A DNA stretch of 25,669 nucleotides from Rhodoferax sp. UBA6134 (GCA_002422455.1 DIVK01000013.1:1-25669); one strand, 5' to 3'. Shown: positions 1 to 7,228, numbered from the stretch's first letter. Made by a program: numbers and translations. The notes: a model not told the origin generated them from the sequence alone.

Positions 1-562
1 TGCCGCCATCCTCGGCCACCAGCAGCACGTGGCGCAGCGTGGGCATCTGCGCGCGCACCGGTTTGACCTTGCGCTGGTAGAGCCGGTCGGTGGTCACCAG
101 CACCTGACCACTGCCGATGTTGATGCGGGTGGCAATCGGCTCGGGGCCGAAGGCGGAAAACATGGGCGTCACCACCGTGCCGTTCTTGAGTGCGCCCAGC
201 ACCGCCACGTAGAGCTCGGGAATGCGCCCGGCCAGCACGAACAAACGGTCGCCCTTGCTCACACCCAGACCCTGCAGCACATTGGCAAAGCGGTTGGTCT
301 GGCGCACCAGTTCGCCGTAGCTCAGTTCCAGCGGCGGCGCGTTGCGCGCGACAAAACGCAAGGCGGTACGGTCCCGCAATGCCGTGGCGGCAAGCCGGTC
401 CACCGCCTCGAAGCCGATGTTCAGGCCGCCACCCGGCAGGCCCTGCAACGCGTCCCGCGCCGCCGCCGGCGAGTAAGCGCTACGCCCCCCCGCGTAGTCC
501 GTCCAGTTGGGCGGCTGACGAAGATCGGCTGCGGTCTTGTGAATGACGGGCGGTCTGTGCAT
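1..562 (-). CDS. Acetate/short-chain acyl-CoA ligase (AMP-forming), N-terminal part
   Basis: This is the first 187 codons of a gene running off the left edge of the window; no stop is seen. The translation starts MHRPPVIHKTAADL, and residues of the type ELSYGELVRQTNRFANVL, GDRLFVLAGRIPELYVAVLG and GTVVTPMFSAFGPE match the N-terminal part of ANL-superfamily acyl-CoA synthetases. It looks most like the AcsA-type acetate-CoA ligases, which make acetyl-CoA from acetate, CoA and ATP through an acetyl-adenylate. The ATP-binding loop and the C-terminal catalytic lysine lie outside the window, so substrate choice (acetate versus propionate) cannot be judged. The ATG is chosen because AAAAGGAGACGT stands immediately before it, a strong ribosome binding site. 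It lies downstream of the CBS gene on the same strand with a 60-base gap, so the two may be co-transcribed. Confidence 0.8.
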   Translation of the reverse strand, partial: MHRPPVIHKTAADLRQPPNWTDYAGGRSAYSPAAARDALQGLPGGGLNIGFEAVDRLAATALRDRTALRFVARNAPPLELSYGELVRQTNRFANVLQGLGVSKGDRLFVLAGRIPELYVAVLGALKNGTVVTPMFSAFGPEPIATRINIGSGQVLVTTDRLYQRKVKPVRAQMPTLRHVLLVAEDGG

Positions 563-622
563 ACGTCTCCTTTTAAAGCCGCCCGGGTTGCGCCGTGCGT
601 GTGTGTAAACCGGTCCTCGGTC

Positions 623-1075
623 CTAACTGCGCTCGCTGATCTCCCGGTCGCGAGCGCCGGCCAGCCCCGCGGCCAGGTTCACCAGCTCTCGCGTCAACAA
701 CTCCAACACGTCTTCCATCGTGGCAATGCCCACCAGCAAGCCACCGTCGTCCACCATCACGAGACGGCGCAGCCGGTGCGTCTTCATCAGTTGCACGGCA
801 TCCATCGCATCCATGTCGGGGCTGGCGACGATCAGGTCGACCGACATGATGTCGCCAGCGGTAAAAACCGCCGGGTCCAGGCCCTCGGCCATCAACTCAA
901 GCACCAGGTCGCGATCGGTCACGATGCCGACGGGCTGATTCTTTCCCCCGGCCTCGACCACCACCAGGGCGCCAATGTGATGCCGGCGCATGAGCTGCGA
1001 CACGACCAGCGCGGTGGTCTCGGGCTCGACCACGGCGACCACGGAGGTCGCAAAGTCTTTCAATTTTGCTGCCAT
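623..1075 (-). CDS. Two-CBS-domain protein, 150 aa
   Basis: A small, probably cytoplasmic protein made almost only of a CBS pair (Bateman module). The first CBS repeat spans about residues 10-65 and ends in GIVTDRDLVLEL; the second spans about 78-135 and ends in GIATMEDVLELL. Such modules bind adenine nucleotides or S-adenosylmethionine and usually act as energy sensors. Stand-alone pairs of this size include mycobacterial hypoxic response protein 1, a member of the DosR dormancy regulon; the resemblance is in architecture only. The ATG has GAGG about eight bases upstream. No partner domain is attached, so any regulatory target is separate and unknown. It sits between the acyl-CoA ligase gene and a palindromic repeat. 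The CBS assignment is firm; the ligand is not. Confidence 0.85.
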   Translation of the reverse strand: MAAKLKDFATSVVAVVEPETTALVVSQLMRRHHIGALVVVEAGGKNQPVGIVTDRDLVLELMAEGLDPAVFTAGDIMSVDLIVASPDMDAMDAVQLMKTHRLRRLVMVDDGGLLVGIATMEDVLELLTRELVNLAAGLAGARDREISERS

Positions 1076-1091
1076 TCATGAATCCTCGTGC

Positions 1092-1216
1092 TAAGGCAAT
1101 GCTGAATAAGTCCGTTCGCGTTGAGCTTGTCGAAACGCAGTCCTTGCAAATCAACAACTTGCAGAAGCCTTCGACAGGCTCAGGCCGAACGGAGAGACTT
1201 GTTCAGCAAAGCCTTA
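1092..1216. repeat. Nested palindromic intergenic repeat (REP/MITE-like)
   Basis: About 125 bases forming two nested inverted repeats. The outer arms, 1092-1112 and 1196-1216, match at 18 of 21 positions as reverse complements. The inner arms, 1111-1134 and 1170-1193, match at 20 of 24 and contain the TTCGACAGGCTCAGG-type motif common between genes in Polaromonas and Rhodoferax-like genomes. A small TGCAA/TTGCA stem (1145-1149, 1159-1163) lies at the centre. The whole element could form a long cruciform or RNA hairpin. Its right end supplies the stop codon of the BON gene. No transposase gene is present. Confidence 0.75.
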
Positions 1217-1867
1217 AAGATCAACCGTCAACAAGTTGTTGACGCGACTTACCCCGGGCGCAGACCAGGTGACACCTTCTGCCGCGCTTCTTTCCGCCCA
1301 GGAATGGACGTGCCCGCGCAGGGTCACCACGCTGCCGTCCATCGAGATCTCGATCCGTTTCGCTTCCCGCATCGCCTGGCGGGTCAGCGCATCCTGAATC
1401 CGGCCTGACAGGTTCGCCGGGATCGGCAGCACCTTGAGCCGGATGTTGTCGGTGATTCCAACCACCCCCTTGAGGGGACGGACCAGACGCTCGACCGCCC
1501 GGCGCTGAAAATTCCAATCGAGCTCCCCTCCCAGAGTGACCCAGCCTTTCTCCACCGTCACCTTGACCCGATCCTGCGGCACGGAGGTATTCCAGCTCAG
1601 CGCATGCTCCACCGCTGCGGCAATTTCGGTGTCGTTGCGCTGGTGAACGCCTGCCGGCACGACGTCGAGTTCCAGCGCAATCGCCTTCACGCCGCAGACC
1701 CGTTCCGCCGCGCGCCTGGCCGCGACCTTTTCGGCATAGCTGTCCAAATGCCCGGTCAGGGTCACCACGCCTTCGTGAACCGAGACACCGATCCGGGCCT
1801 CGGGCACGAGTGGATCCCACACCATCTCGGTCAACACGTCTTTTTTCAGATCTGAATCCGTCTTCAT
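1214..1867 (-). CDS. Triple BON-domain protein, 217 aa
   Basis: Three BON domains in a row: about residues 5-72, 79-146 and 152-217. Each has the pattern of a leading helix, a V-x-V strand, a G-x-V-x-L-x-G turn (HEGVVTLTGHL, EKGWVTLGGEL, DGSVVTLRGHV) and an amphipathic helix with AxxxAERVxGV-like ends. BON domains bind phospholipid or other hydrophobic surfaces in periplasmic proteins such as OsmY. This protein has no signal peptide, as is common for the cytoplasmic BON proteins found beside universal stress and CBS proteins. The ATG at 1867 is preferred over an earlier in-frame start because AGGAGG lies six bases before it. The TAA stop falls inside the outer arm of the palindromic repeat. 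An FNR-like promoter is described just upstream. Confidence 0.85.
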   Translation of the reverse strand: MKTDSDLKKDVLTEMVWDPLVPEARIGVSVHEGVVTLTGHLDSYAEKVAARRAAERVCGVKAIALELDVVPAGVHQRNDTEIAAAVEHALSWNTSVPQDRVKVTVEKGWVTLGGELDWNFQRRAVERLVRPLKGVVGITDNIRLKVLPIPANLSGRIQDALTRQAMREAKRIEISMDGSVVTLRGHVHSWAERSAAEGVTWSAPGVSRVNNLLTVDL

Positions 1868-1920
1868 GGCGCCTCCTCCTGAACACGATAGCACAACACT
1901 GCAAGCCACAACCCCGGCCT

Positions 1921-1962
1921 AGAATAGGCGGCAGGTGGACGCCAGGCCTTGCGAAAAATCAA
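1921..1962 (-). promoter_or_regulatory. Candidate FNR/Anr-type promoter between the BON and cytochrome genes
   Basis: Read toward the BON gene, 1962-1949 is TTGAT-TTTT-CGCAA: one perfect FNR half-site and one 3-of-5 half-site. A TATTCT -10 candidate lies at 1926-1921. A start point seven bases beyond it (about 1914) puts the FNR-like site at exactly -41.5, the standard class II activator position. The site is also about midway to the divergent cytochrome gene (91 bases from its ATG), so it could serve both. This is inferred from sequence only. Confidence 0.5.
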
Positions 1963-2046
1963 GCGGCGACTGACCCACTGCACCAACACTACACCCAACC
2001 TTATCCCGGCACATGAACGGGCTTATCAGCAATGGAGAACTGGACG

Positions 2047-2472
2047 ATGAAACATGCAACGACAGCGCCAAGCCTGGCGATATCCTGGCTGCTGATGACC
2101 GGATTGGGCAGCGCCGGCGCGGCGCAGGGCGGCGTTGACTTCGGCAAGAGCGAGTTTGAAACCAGCTGCGCCAGCTGCCACGGCGCCTCCGGCAAGGGCG
2201 ACGGTGTGCGGTTCCGGCATTTCGTCTCGCCGCCGGCCGACCTCACCACGCTGACCAAACGCAACGGCGGCGTGTTTCCCTTCCAGCGGGTGTGGGACAC
2301 CGTTGACGGCAGGACCGAGGTCGAAAACGGGCCGCACGGCACGCGCGACATGCCCGTGTGGGGCCTCGTGTACCGGGCGCAGGCCCAGGACACACCGCAC
2401 CCGCCGGATTGGTACGCGCGCAATCGTCTGGCCGCCTTGCTCGACTATCTGGCACGAATCCAGGAGAAATAG
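2047..2472 (+). CDS. Periplasmic monohaem cytochrome c, 141 aa
   Basis: A secreted class I c-type cytochrome. The N terminus, with hydrophobic stretch SLAISWLLMTGLGSAGAAQG, is a signal peptide for Sec export. The haem attachment motif CASCH is at residues 41-45, followed by GASGKGDG as in cytochrome c family small domains. A methionine in TRDMPVWG (M102) is the likely distal haem ligand. It would carry electrons in the periplasm; donor and acceptor cannot be deduced. An in-frame ATG 15 bases earlier (2032) is less likely, because GGAG at 2034-2037 is well placed for the start at 2047. The L,D-transpeptidase gene follows after 33 bases, suggesting a shared transcript. Confidence 0.87.
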   Translation: MKHATTAPSLAISWLLMTGLGSAGAAQGGVDFGKSEFETSCASCHGASGKGDGVRFRHFVSPPADLTTLTKRNGGVFPFQRVWDTVDGRTEVENGPHGTRDMPVWGLVYRAQAQDTPHPPDWYARNRLAALLDYLARIQEK

Positions 2473-2505
2473 CGTCCCCGGTCCATCGCCTGTTCCGGTG
2501 AACAC

Positions 2506-3315
2506 ATGCTGAACAAGTGGCTTGCGCTGGGTTTGCTGCTTTTCGTTGCGGACTCCGGACAGGCTCTGCAATCCCCGCTTGACCTGGCCGCCATTTACGC
2601 GGCGACCGTCAAACAGCGACTTGAGCTGCCCGCCGCAGAGGAACAACGCTATGCCGACCTGCTTGTCGATGCCCTGCGCCAGGCCGGGTTGACCGGGTTG
2701 CCGGACCAGTACCTGGTGCTGGTGGACCGCAACCCGCGGGTGCAGGCGGTCTTCGTGTACTGGAAGGCCGCCGATGCCGCGCCCCGGCTGATCGGCGCCT
2801 CACCGGCATCGACCGGTCGTCCCGGTCGATTCGACTACTTTGAAACGCCGACGGGCGTTTTTGCCCATTCACTGGCCAACCCGGATTTCCGGGCCGAAGG
2901 CACTAAGAACAGCCACGGCATTCGAGGCTATGGCCTCAAGGGCATGCGAGTGTTTGACTTCGGCTGGCAGGCCGTCCCCAAAGGATGGGGTAACCGCAGC
3001 GTGGTGACCATGCGACTTCAAATGCACGCCACCGACCCGGATCTGCTGGAACACCGTCTGGGCAGTGCCCAATCCAAGGGCTGCATCCGCATCCCGGCCA
3101 CGCTCAACCAACTGATCGACCATTACGGTCTGCTGGACGCCGACTATGAACACGCGCTGCAGCAAGGAAAATCACTCTGGATGCTTCACCCTGCACGCCA
3201 GCCCACACCCTGGCCGGGACGTTATCTGATCGTGGTGGACACTGACAGACAGGCGCGTCCGCCATGGACGCCGACACCGCGCCCGCCCCGGCGCGACGTG
3301 GTGCCGGGACGCTGA
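2506..3315 (+). CDS. L,D-transpeptidase (YkuD domain), exported, 269 aa
   Basis: An envelope enzyme that would cross-link peptidoglycan stem peptides at meso-diaminopimelate (3-3 links) or attach proteins to the wall. Residues 1-21 form a signal peptide. The YkuD catalytic signature is clear: H174 in MRLQMHATDP, then SAQSKGCIRIP with the nucleophile C193. GVFAHSLANPDFRAEGTKN and GIRGYGLKGMRVFDFGW are as expected in the YafK/ErfK-like branch. A proline- and arginine-rich tail of about 40 residues follows the domain. The ribosome binding site is weak (CCGGTGAACAC before ATG), consistent with translation from a shared message with the cytochrome gene. 3-3 cross-links are typical of stationary or stressed walls, which fits the surrounding stress genes, but that link is inference. 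Confidence 0.85.
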   Translation: MLNKWLALGLLLFVADSGQALQSPLDLAAIYAATVKQRLELPAAEEQRYADLLVDALRQAGLTGLPDQYLVLVDRNPRVQAVFVYWKAADAAPRLIGASPASTGRPGRFDYFETPTGVFAHSLANPDFRAEGTKNSHGIRGYGLKGMRVFDFGWQAVPKGWGNRSVVTMRLQMHATDPDLLEHRLGSAQSKGCIRIPATLNQLIDHYGLLDADYEHALQQGKSLWMLHPARQPTPWPGRYLIVVDTDRQARPPWTPTPRPPRRDVVPGR

Positions 3316-3342
3316 TACGCAACACGAGCGGAGGTTTCAACC

Positions 3343-3966
3343 ATGTTTCATGATCGCAATGACGCGGCCAACCAGCTGGCCGAACGGCTCAAGACCTACC
3401 AGGGCCAGCATCCGCTGGTCCTGGCAATTCCGCGCGGCGCGGTGCCGATGGCCAAGGTCATCGCCGCCAGGCTGGGGGGCGACATGGACGTGGTGCTGGT
3501 GCGCAAGCTGCGGGCGCCGCAGCAACCCGAGCTGGCGATTGGCTCGGTCGACGAAAGCGGCTGGACCTATCTGGCCGACCATGCCGGACAGTACGGGGCG
3601 GACGCGGACTACATCGAAGCCGAGAAACGCACGCAAATGGAAACCATCCGCCAGCGCCGCGCCCGCTACACCCCGATCCGCGCGCCGATCAACCCCACGG
3701 GGCGCATCGTGATCGTGGTGGATGACGGCCTGGCCACGGGCGCCACCATGATCTCCGCCCTGCATGGCCTGCGCGCCAGCCAGCCCGCCAGGCTGGTTTG
3801 CGCCGTACCAGTGTCGCCACCCGACACGCTGGACAAGGTCGCCGGCCTGGCGGACGAAGTGGTATGCCTGGCAGCGCCCGCGTATTTTCAGGCGGTGGGG
3901 CAGTTCTACCGAAGCTTTCCGCAGGTTGACGATGACGCGGTGATCGATATCCTGAAAGGAGCGTAA
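3343..3966 (+). CDS. Type I phosphoribosyltransferase-family protein, 207 aa
   Basis: The PRPP-binding signature of type I phosphoribosyltransferases is intact: VIVVDDGLATGATM at about residues 123-136. Upstream LAIPRGAVPMAKVIAARLG and DVVLVRKLRAPQQPELAIGSV match the family found next to, or fused with, dienelactone-hydrolase-like proteins, as in mycobacterial Rv0571c. The substrate is unknown; the protein is not an obvious purine or pyrimidine salvage enzyme. GCGGAGG stands about nine bases before the ATG. It converges with the hydrolase gene with only seven bases between the two stop codons. That pairing, and the Rv0571c fusion, suggest the two proteins act together even though they are transcribed from opposite sides here. 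Confidence 0.83.
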   Translation: MFHDRNDAANQLAERLKTYQGQHPLVLAIPRGAVPMAKVIAARLGGDMDVVLVRKLRAPQQPELAIGSVDESGWTYLADHAGQYGADADYIEAEKRTQMETIRQRRARYTPIRAPINPTGRIVIVVDDGLATGATMISALHGLRASQPARLVCAVPVSPPDTLDKVAGLADEVVCLAAPAYFQAVGQFYRSFPQVDDDAVIDILKGA

Positions 3967-3973
3967 CCCGCAA

Positions 3974-4621
3974 TCAGGCCATCAGGTGCTGGCCGAACCA
4001 GATGGCGGCCCGGCTGGCCACCTGTTCCAGCGTGCCCGCTTCTTCAAACAAATGCGAGGCACCGGGAACAATGCCCAGTTCCCTGACGCAGTGCAGCCCC
4101 TCATAGGCTTCGCGGTTGAGCGCGATCACTTCGGTATCCCGCTCGCCCACCAGCAGCAGGGTGGGGCATTCAACCCGCGCCAGGTCGTGAGGCCCCGCGA
4201 GGTCCGCCCGGCCACCCCGCGAAACGACCGCCGCAATCTGCGTCCCCAGCGCGGCAGCGGCCTGCAACGCCGCCGCCGCTCCGGTGCTGGCACCAAAATA
4301 GCCAATGGGCAGATGCCGGGTCGGCGCCTGCAGTTTGACCCAGCGCGTGGCGACCAACAGGCGGTGCGTCAGCAAGTCAATGTCAAAGCGGGTCTGGTAG
4401 TCCAGGTCCTCGGCCAGCGTCAGCAAGTCCAGCAGCAGCGTGCCGATGCCCTGACCGTGCAGCACCCGGGCCACGTAATTGTTGCGCGGACTGTGACGGC
4501 TGCTGCCGCTGCCATGGGCAAACAGCACGATGCCACGCGCCCCGGGCGGCAGTTCCAGCAGGCCCTCCATGTGGACATCGTCCGCCGCAATCTGCACGAG
4601 TTGTCCTGCCGGAGAGCTCAT
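3974..4621 (-). CDS. Alpha/beta hydrolase of the dienelactone hydrolase type, 215 aa
   Basis: A soluble alpha/beta hydrolase. The oxyanion-side motif is IVLFAHGSGSSRHSPRN (about residues 31-47), the nucleophile elbow is GYFGASTGAAAAL with S112, the acid is probably D162 in LLLVGERDTEV, and the histidine is H190 in GASHLFEE. The family is the one found as the C-terminal half of Rv0571c-like phosphoribosyltransferase fusions; its substrate is unknown. The ATG at 4621 is chosen because AAGGAACAAC precedes it. An in-frame GTG at 4642 would overlap the amrS stop as GTGA and is the alternative. Either way it follows amrS by at most 17 bases, so it is probably the last gene of the amr operon. Confidence 0.8.
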   Translation of the reverse strand: MSSPAGQLVQIAADDVHMEGLLELPPGARGIVLFAHGSGSSRHSPRNNYVARVLHGQGIGTLLLDLLTLAEDLDYQTRFDIDLLTHRLLVATRWVKLQAPTRHLPIGYFGASTGAAAALQAAAALGTQIAAVVSRGGRADLAGPHDLARVECPTLLLVGERDTEVIALNREAYEGLHCVRELGIVPGASHLFEEAGTLEQVASRAAIWFGQHLMA

Positions 4622-4638
4622 GTTGTTCCTTTCCGCCC

Positions 4639-5718
4639 TCACGCCCTGGCCATCACGACTGGAATGCGCTTGCGGCCAAAGTTGCCGGCCTGCGCGTCAA
4701 AGCGCCCGGCCACGGCGGCGCCGCAGTCCGGGCAGTGGCCGCTGGCGTCCAGCCGGTAGTGTTTGATCTGGTACCAGTCGCGCACGATCAGCGCGGCCTG
4801 ACAATCCGGGCAGTACGTGGTATCGCCTTCGGCATGGTGCACATTGCCGGTGTAGACATGGTGCAGCCCGGTCTTGCGTGCGAGGTCGCGGGCACGCAGC
4901 AGCGTGGCCGGGGGCGTGGCGGGCACGTCCGGCATCTTGTGGTCGGGATGAAAGGCCGAAAAGTGCAGCGGCACGTCGGGTCCGAGCTCTTGCATGATCC
5001 AGCGGCACATGGCCGCCAGTTCCTCATCCGAATCGTTGTGGCCCGGAATCAGCAGGGTGGTGATCTCAAACCACACCCGGGTCTCACGCCGGAGGTAGAC
5101 CAGGGTGTCGAGCACCGGCTGCAGGTGCGAGCCGGTGAGCTTGAAATAAAAATCGTCGGTAAAGGCTTTCAGGTCGACATTGGCGGCATCCATCCGGGCA
5201 TAAAAATCACGCCGCGCCTGATCGTGCATGTAGCCGGCCGTCACGGCCACCGCCTGCACGCCGCGCGCATGGCAGGCGGCGGCCACGTCCATCGCGTACT
5301 CGGCAAAGATCACCGGGTCGTTGTAGGTGAAAGCAACGCTCTTGCAACCGTATTTGAGCGCTTCGGCGGCGATGGTGTCGGGCGCCGCCTGGTCCATCAG
5401 GCGGTCCATGTCGCGCGACTTGCTGATGTCCCAGTTCTGGCAGAACTTGCAGGCCAGGTTGCAGCCGGCGGTGCCAAAAGACAGCACGCTGCTGCCCGGA
5501 TAGAAATGATTGAGCGGCTTTTTCTCGATCGGGTCGATGCAAAAACCCGACGAACGGCCATAGGTGGTGAGGATCATGTGGTCGCCCTGGCGCGCACGCA
5601 CAAAACAGGCGCCGCGCTGGCCTTCGTGCAAGCGGCAGTCGCGCGGACACAAATCGCACTGGATGCGGCCGTCGTCCAGCCAGTGCCAGTAACGCCCCGG
5701 GTAGCTGGATTCCTGCAT
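4639..5718 (-). CDS. amrS: AmmeMemoRadiSam system radical SAM enzyme, 359 aa
   Basis: A radical SAM protein related to pyruvate-formate-lyase-activating enzymes. The [4Fe-4S]/SAM motif is CNLACKFCQNW (C86, C90, C93). Before it lies a cysteine-rich N terminus, CDLCPRDCRLHEGQRGACF (C21, C24, C28, C38), typical of this family. After the barrel comes a two-part zinc-ribbon-like tail: CPDC at 303-306 and CPDC at 329-332. Cys motifs for both iron-sulfur and zinc sites are intact. The product of the AmrA/AmrB/AmrS set is not known to me; a radical modification of a protein or metabolite is the general expectation. The start at 5718 overlaps the amrA stop by one base (TGATG) behind GGGGGAG, a classic coupled start. 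An in-frame start at 5763 is rejected on that basis. Confidence 0.9.
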   Translation of the reverse strand: MQESSYPGRYWHWLDDGRIQCDLCPRDCRLHEGQRGACFVRARQGDHMILTTYGRSSGFCIDPIEKKPLNHFYPGSSVLSFGTAGCNLACKFCQNWDISKSRDMDRLMDQAAPDTIAAEALKYGCKSVAFTYNDPVIFAEYAMDVAAACHARGVQAVAVTAGYMHDQARRDFYARMDAANVDLKAFTDDFYFKLTGSHLQPVLDTLVYLRRETRVWFEITTLLIPGHNDSDEELAAMCRWIMQELGPDVPLHFSAFHPDHKMPDVPATPPATLLRARDLARKTGLHHVYTGNVHHAEGDTTYCPDCQAALIVRDWYQIKHYRLDASGHCPDCGAAVAGRFDAQAGNFGRKRIPVVMARA

Positions 5719-6311
5719 CACGCTCCCCCGTCCGCGCTGAGCGGCAGCTCGCTTTCCTTCCACTTGCTCACGCTGTAGCGCTGCAGACGCACACCGGGAG
5801 CCCAGAAATCAGGCGGCAGGCCGGCCTTGCGCTTGAGCTGGGCCAAAAATCCGGACGCCGTCGGCAACTGCTCCCACACCTGCGGCAAAAAAGTACTGCG
5901 GTAATGCCCGAACTCCAACACCATCCCATCCACGCCGGGCCGCAACTGGGCCAGCACGTGCGCTTCGCTGTCAAATTGCAGGGCCTGCAACGGCGACAGC
6001 AAGGACACCTCAATCTCGGTGCGCTCCAGCTCGATCGTAGCCAGCGGTGCAAAACGCGGGTCGTGCAAGGCCGCGGCAACCGCATTGGCCTTGACGTCGG
6101 CCAGCAGGGTGCGGTGCGCCTGCAGCGTACCGATGCAACCGCGCAATTGCCCCTGCTGCGTGAGAGTGACAAAACAGGCGCCCGTCTCTTGCAGCCAGGC
6201 GGCGTCTTCGACCGCCTCAAGGCGGCGCCCCAGGGCGGTGGCGATGGCGGCGCGGGCGATCGGCAGCAAAGTATGGCCAACCGGCACCGGGCAGGCGGCG
6301 TCAGTGAACAT
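5718..6311 (-). CDS. amrA: AmmeMemoRadiSam system protein A (AMMECR1 domain), 197 aa
   Basis: A bacterial AMMECR1-domain protein. The family hallmark LRGCIG is present at about residues 57-61 (GACFVTLTQQGQLRGCIGT), followed by VKANAVAAALHDPRFAPL and ELERTEIEVSLLSPLQAL. The C terminus, SGFLAQLKRKAGLPPDFW, also matches the family. The domain has no established reaction; the invariant cysteine and arginine suggest a catalytic or binding site. The ATG at 6311 lies 11 bases inside the end of amrB and has GGAG seven bases upstream, so translation is coupled to amrB. A longer in-frame start at 6350 lacks support. It shares its last base with the amrS start. Confidence 0.9.
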   Translation of the reverse strand: MFTDAACPVPVGHTLLPIARAAIATALGRRLEAVEDAAWLQETGACFVTLTQQGQLRGCIGTLQAHRTLLADVKANAVAAALHDPRFAPLATIELERTEIEVSLLSPLQALQFDSEAHVLAQLRPGVDGMVLEFGHYRSTFLPQVWEQLPTASGFLAQLKRKAGLPPDFWAPGVRLQRYSVSKWKESELPLSADGGA

Positions 6312-7116
6312 CGACCGGCTCCGGCATGAATGCAAAGGAGGCGTAGCCAACGACGCGGCCCTTGTCGCCCGCGCTATCGCCGGAATTGCACGCGCCCAGC
6401 AGCTGAGGCCGCAAGTGGTGCCGCCGGGCGGCCAGCAGCAGACCGTTGAGGGGCGTGCCGCCGCAGGCCTGCTCGTGCGTCAGTGAGCCACGGAGGTCCA
6501 GGATGTTTTGCACCGTCTCGCCGTCCACCGTCCGGGCCACCGGATAAGGCAGAAAATGCGACAGGTCGGAGCTGATGACGATCAAGGTCTCCGGCCCGCC
6601 CCAGAGCACGTCCAGCACCTCGGCAACTTCCGCCGGCGTGGCATCGCCCACCGCCAGCGGCAGCAGTTTGAAGTCATCCAGCACCGCTTGCAAAAACGGC
6701 AGCTGCACTTCCAGCGAATGCTCCATCGCGTGCGCGGCCGGGCTCACCACCACCTGGCGCAGCCGGCTGATGGCCGCCACGCTGCCCTGATCGACCTCAA
6801 CCTGGCCCAGCGGCGTGACAAAGGCATCGACACCCGGCAGGGCCAGCCCTCTGACCGGCACCCGATGCACCGGACCCAGCAAGACCACGCGCCGGATGCT
6901 TGCCCGTGCCGCGGACAGGCGCGCATAAGCCAGCGCAGCCGTTGCGCCCGAGTAGATGTAGCCCGCATGGGGCACGACAATGGCCTTGGGAACCCCGTCC
7001 GCCGCGCTGCCCACCGCCCGAGCCCGGACCAGCAAGGCGCCCACGCCGTCGGACAGCGCCGGCCCCTGCGCGGGGTAAAAGGCGCCCGCGACGGCGGGTT
7101 GACGGACTTGATGCAT
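6301..7116 (-). CDS. amrB: AmmeMemoRadiSam system protein B (Memo family), 271 aa
   Basis: A Memo-family protein, structurally related to class III extradiol (LigB-like) dioxygenases. Visible signatures are RQPAVAGAFYP near the N terminus, VVPHAGYIYSGATAALAY with the metal-type histidine H50, VVLLGPVHRV, HAMEHSLEVQLPFLQ, VISSDLSHFLPY and ACGGTPLNGLLLAARR. The histidines that line the metal site in Memo proteins appear to be kept. Human MEMO1 has been linked to iron and copper binding and cell motility; the bacterial role is unknown. The ATG at 7116 follows GGAGGTTCGT, a strong ribosome binding site. This is the first gene of the operon amrB-amrA-amrS-hydrolase, and an FNR-like site lies about 60 bases upstream. 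Confidence 0.9.
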   Translation of the reverse strand: MHQVRQPAVAGAFYPAQGPALSDGVGALLVRARAVGSAADGVPKAIVVPHAGYIYSGATAALAYARLSAARASIRRVVLLGPVHRVPVRGLALPGVDAFVTPLGQVEVDQGSVAAISRLRQVVVSPAAHAMEHSLEVQLPFLQAVLDDFKLLPLAVGDATPAEVAEVLDVLWGGPETLIVISSDLSHFLPYPVARTVDGETVQNILDLRGSLTHEQACGGTPLNGLLLAARRHHLRPQLLGACNSGDSAGDKGRVVGYASFAFMPEPVDVH

Positions 7117-7141
7117 ACGAACCTCCACTCCTGCGGACCAG

Positions 7142-7181
7142 CTTATGCCATCAAAGATCAGGGTGACTTGCGGCTTATCAA
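7142..7181 (-). promoter_or_regulatory. Candidate FNR/Anr-type site upstream of amrB
   Basis: Read toward amrB, 7181-7168 is TTGAT-AAGC-CGCAA, the same perfect-plus-weak half-site pattern in the same orientation as at the BON promoter. A CATAAG hexamer at 7147-7142 is a 4-of-6 match to -10 and would place the site near -39.5. The -10 match is modest, so the promoter is tentative; the repeat of the same site is the stronger point. Confidence 0.4.
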
Positions 7182-7228
7182 GCCATGCGCGGCCAGCGCC
7201 CCCGTCCGGGCTGGCCGCTCCGGGTGCG

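Noticed and set aside
1227..1243. Perfect 17-base palindrome GTCAACAAGTTGTTGAC
   Set aside because: It lies in the last codons of the BON gene and is explained by the common V-N-N-L-L-T ending of BON domains; no regulatory context is visible.
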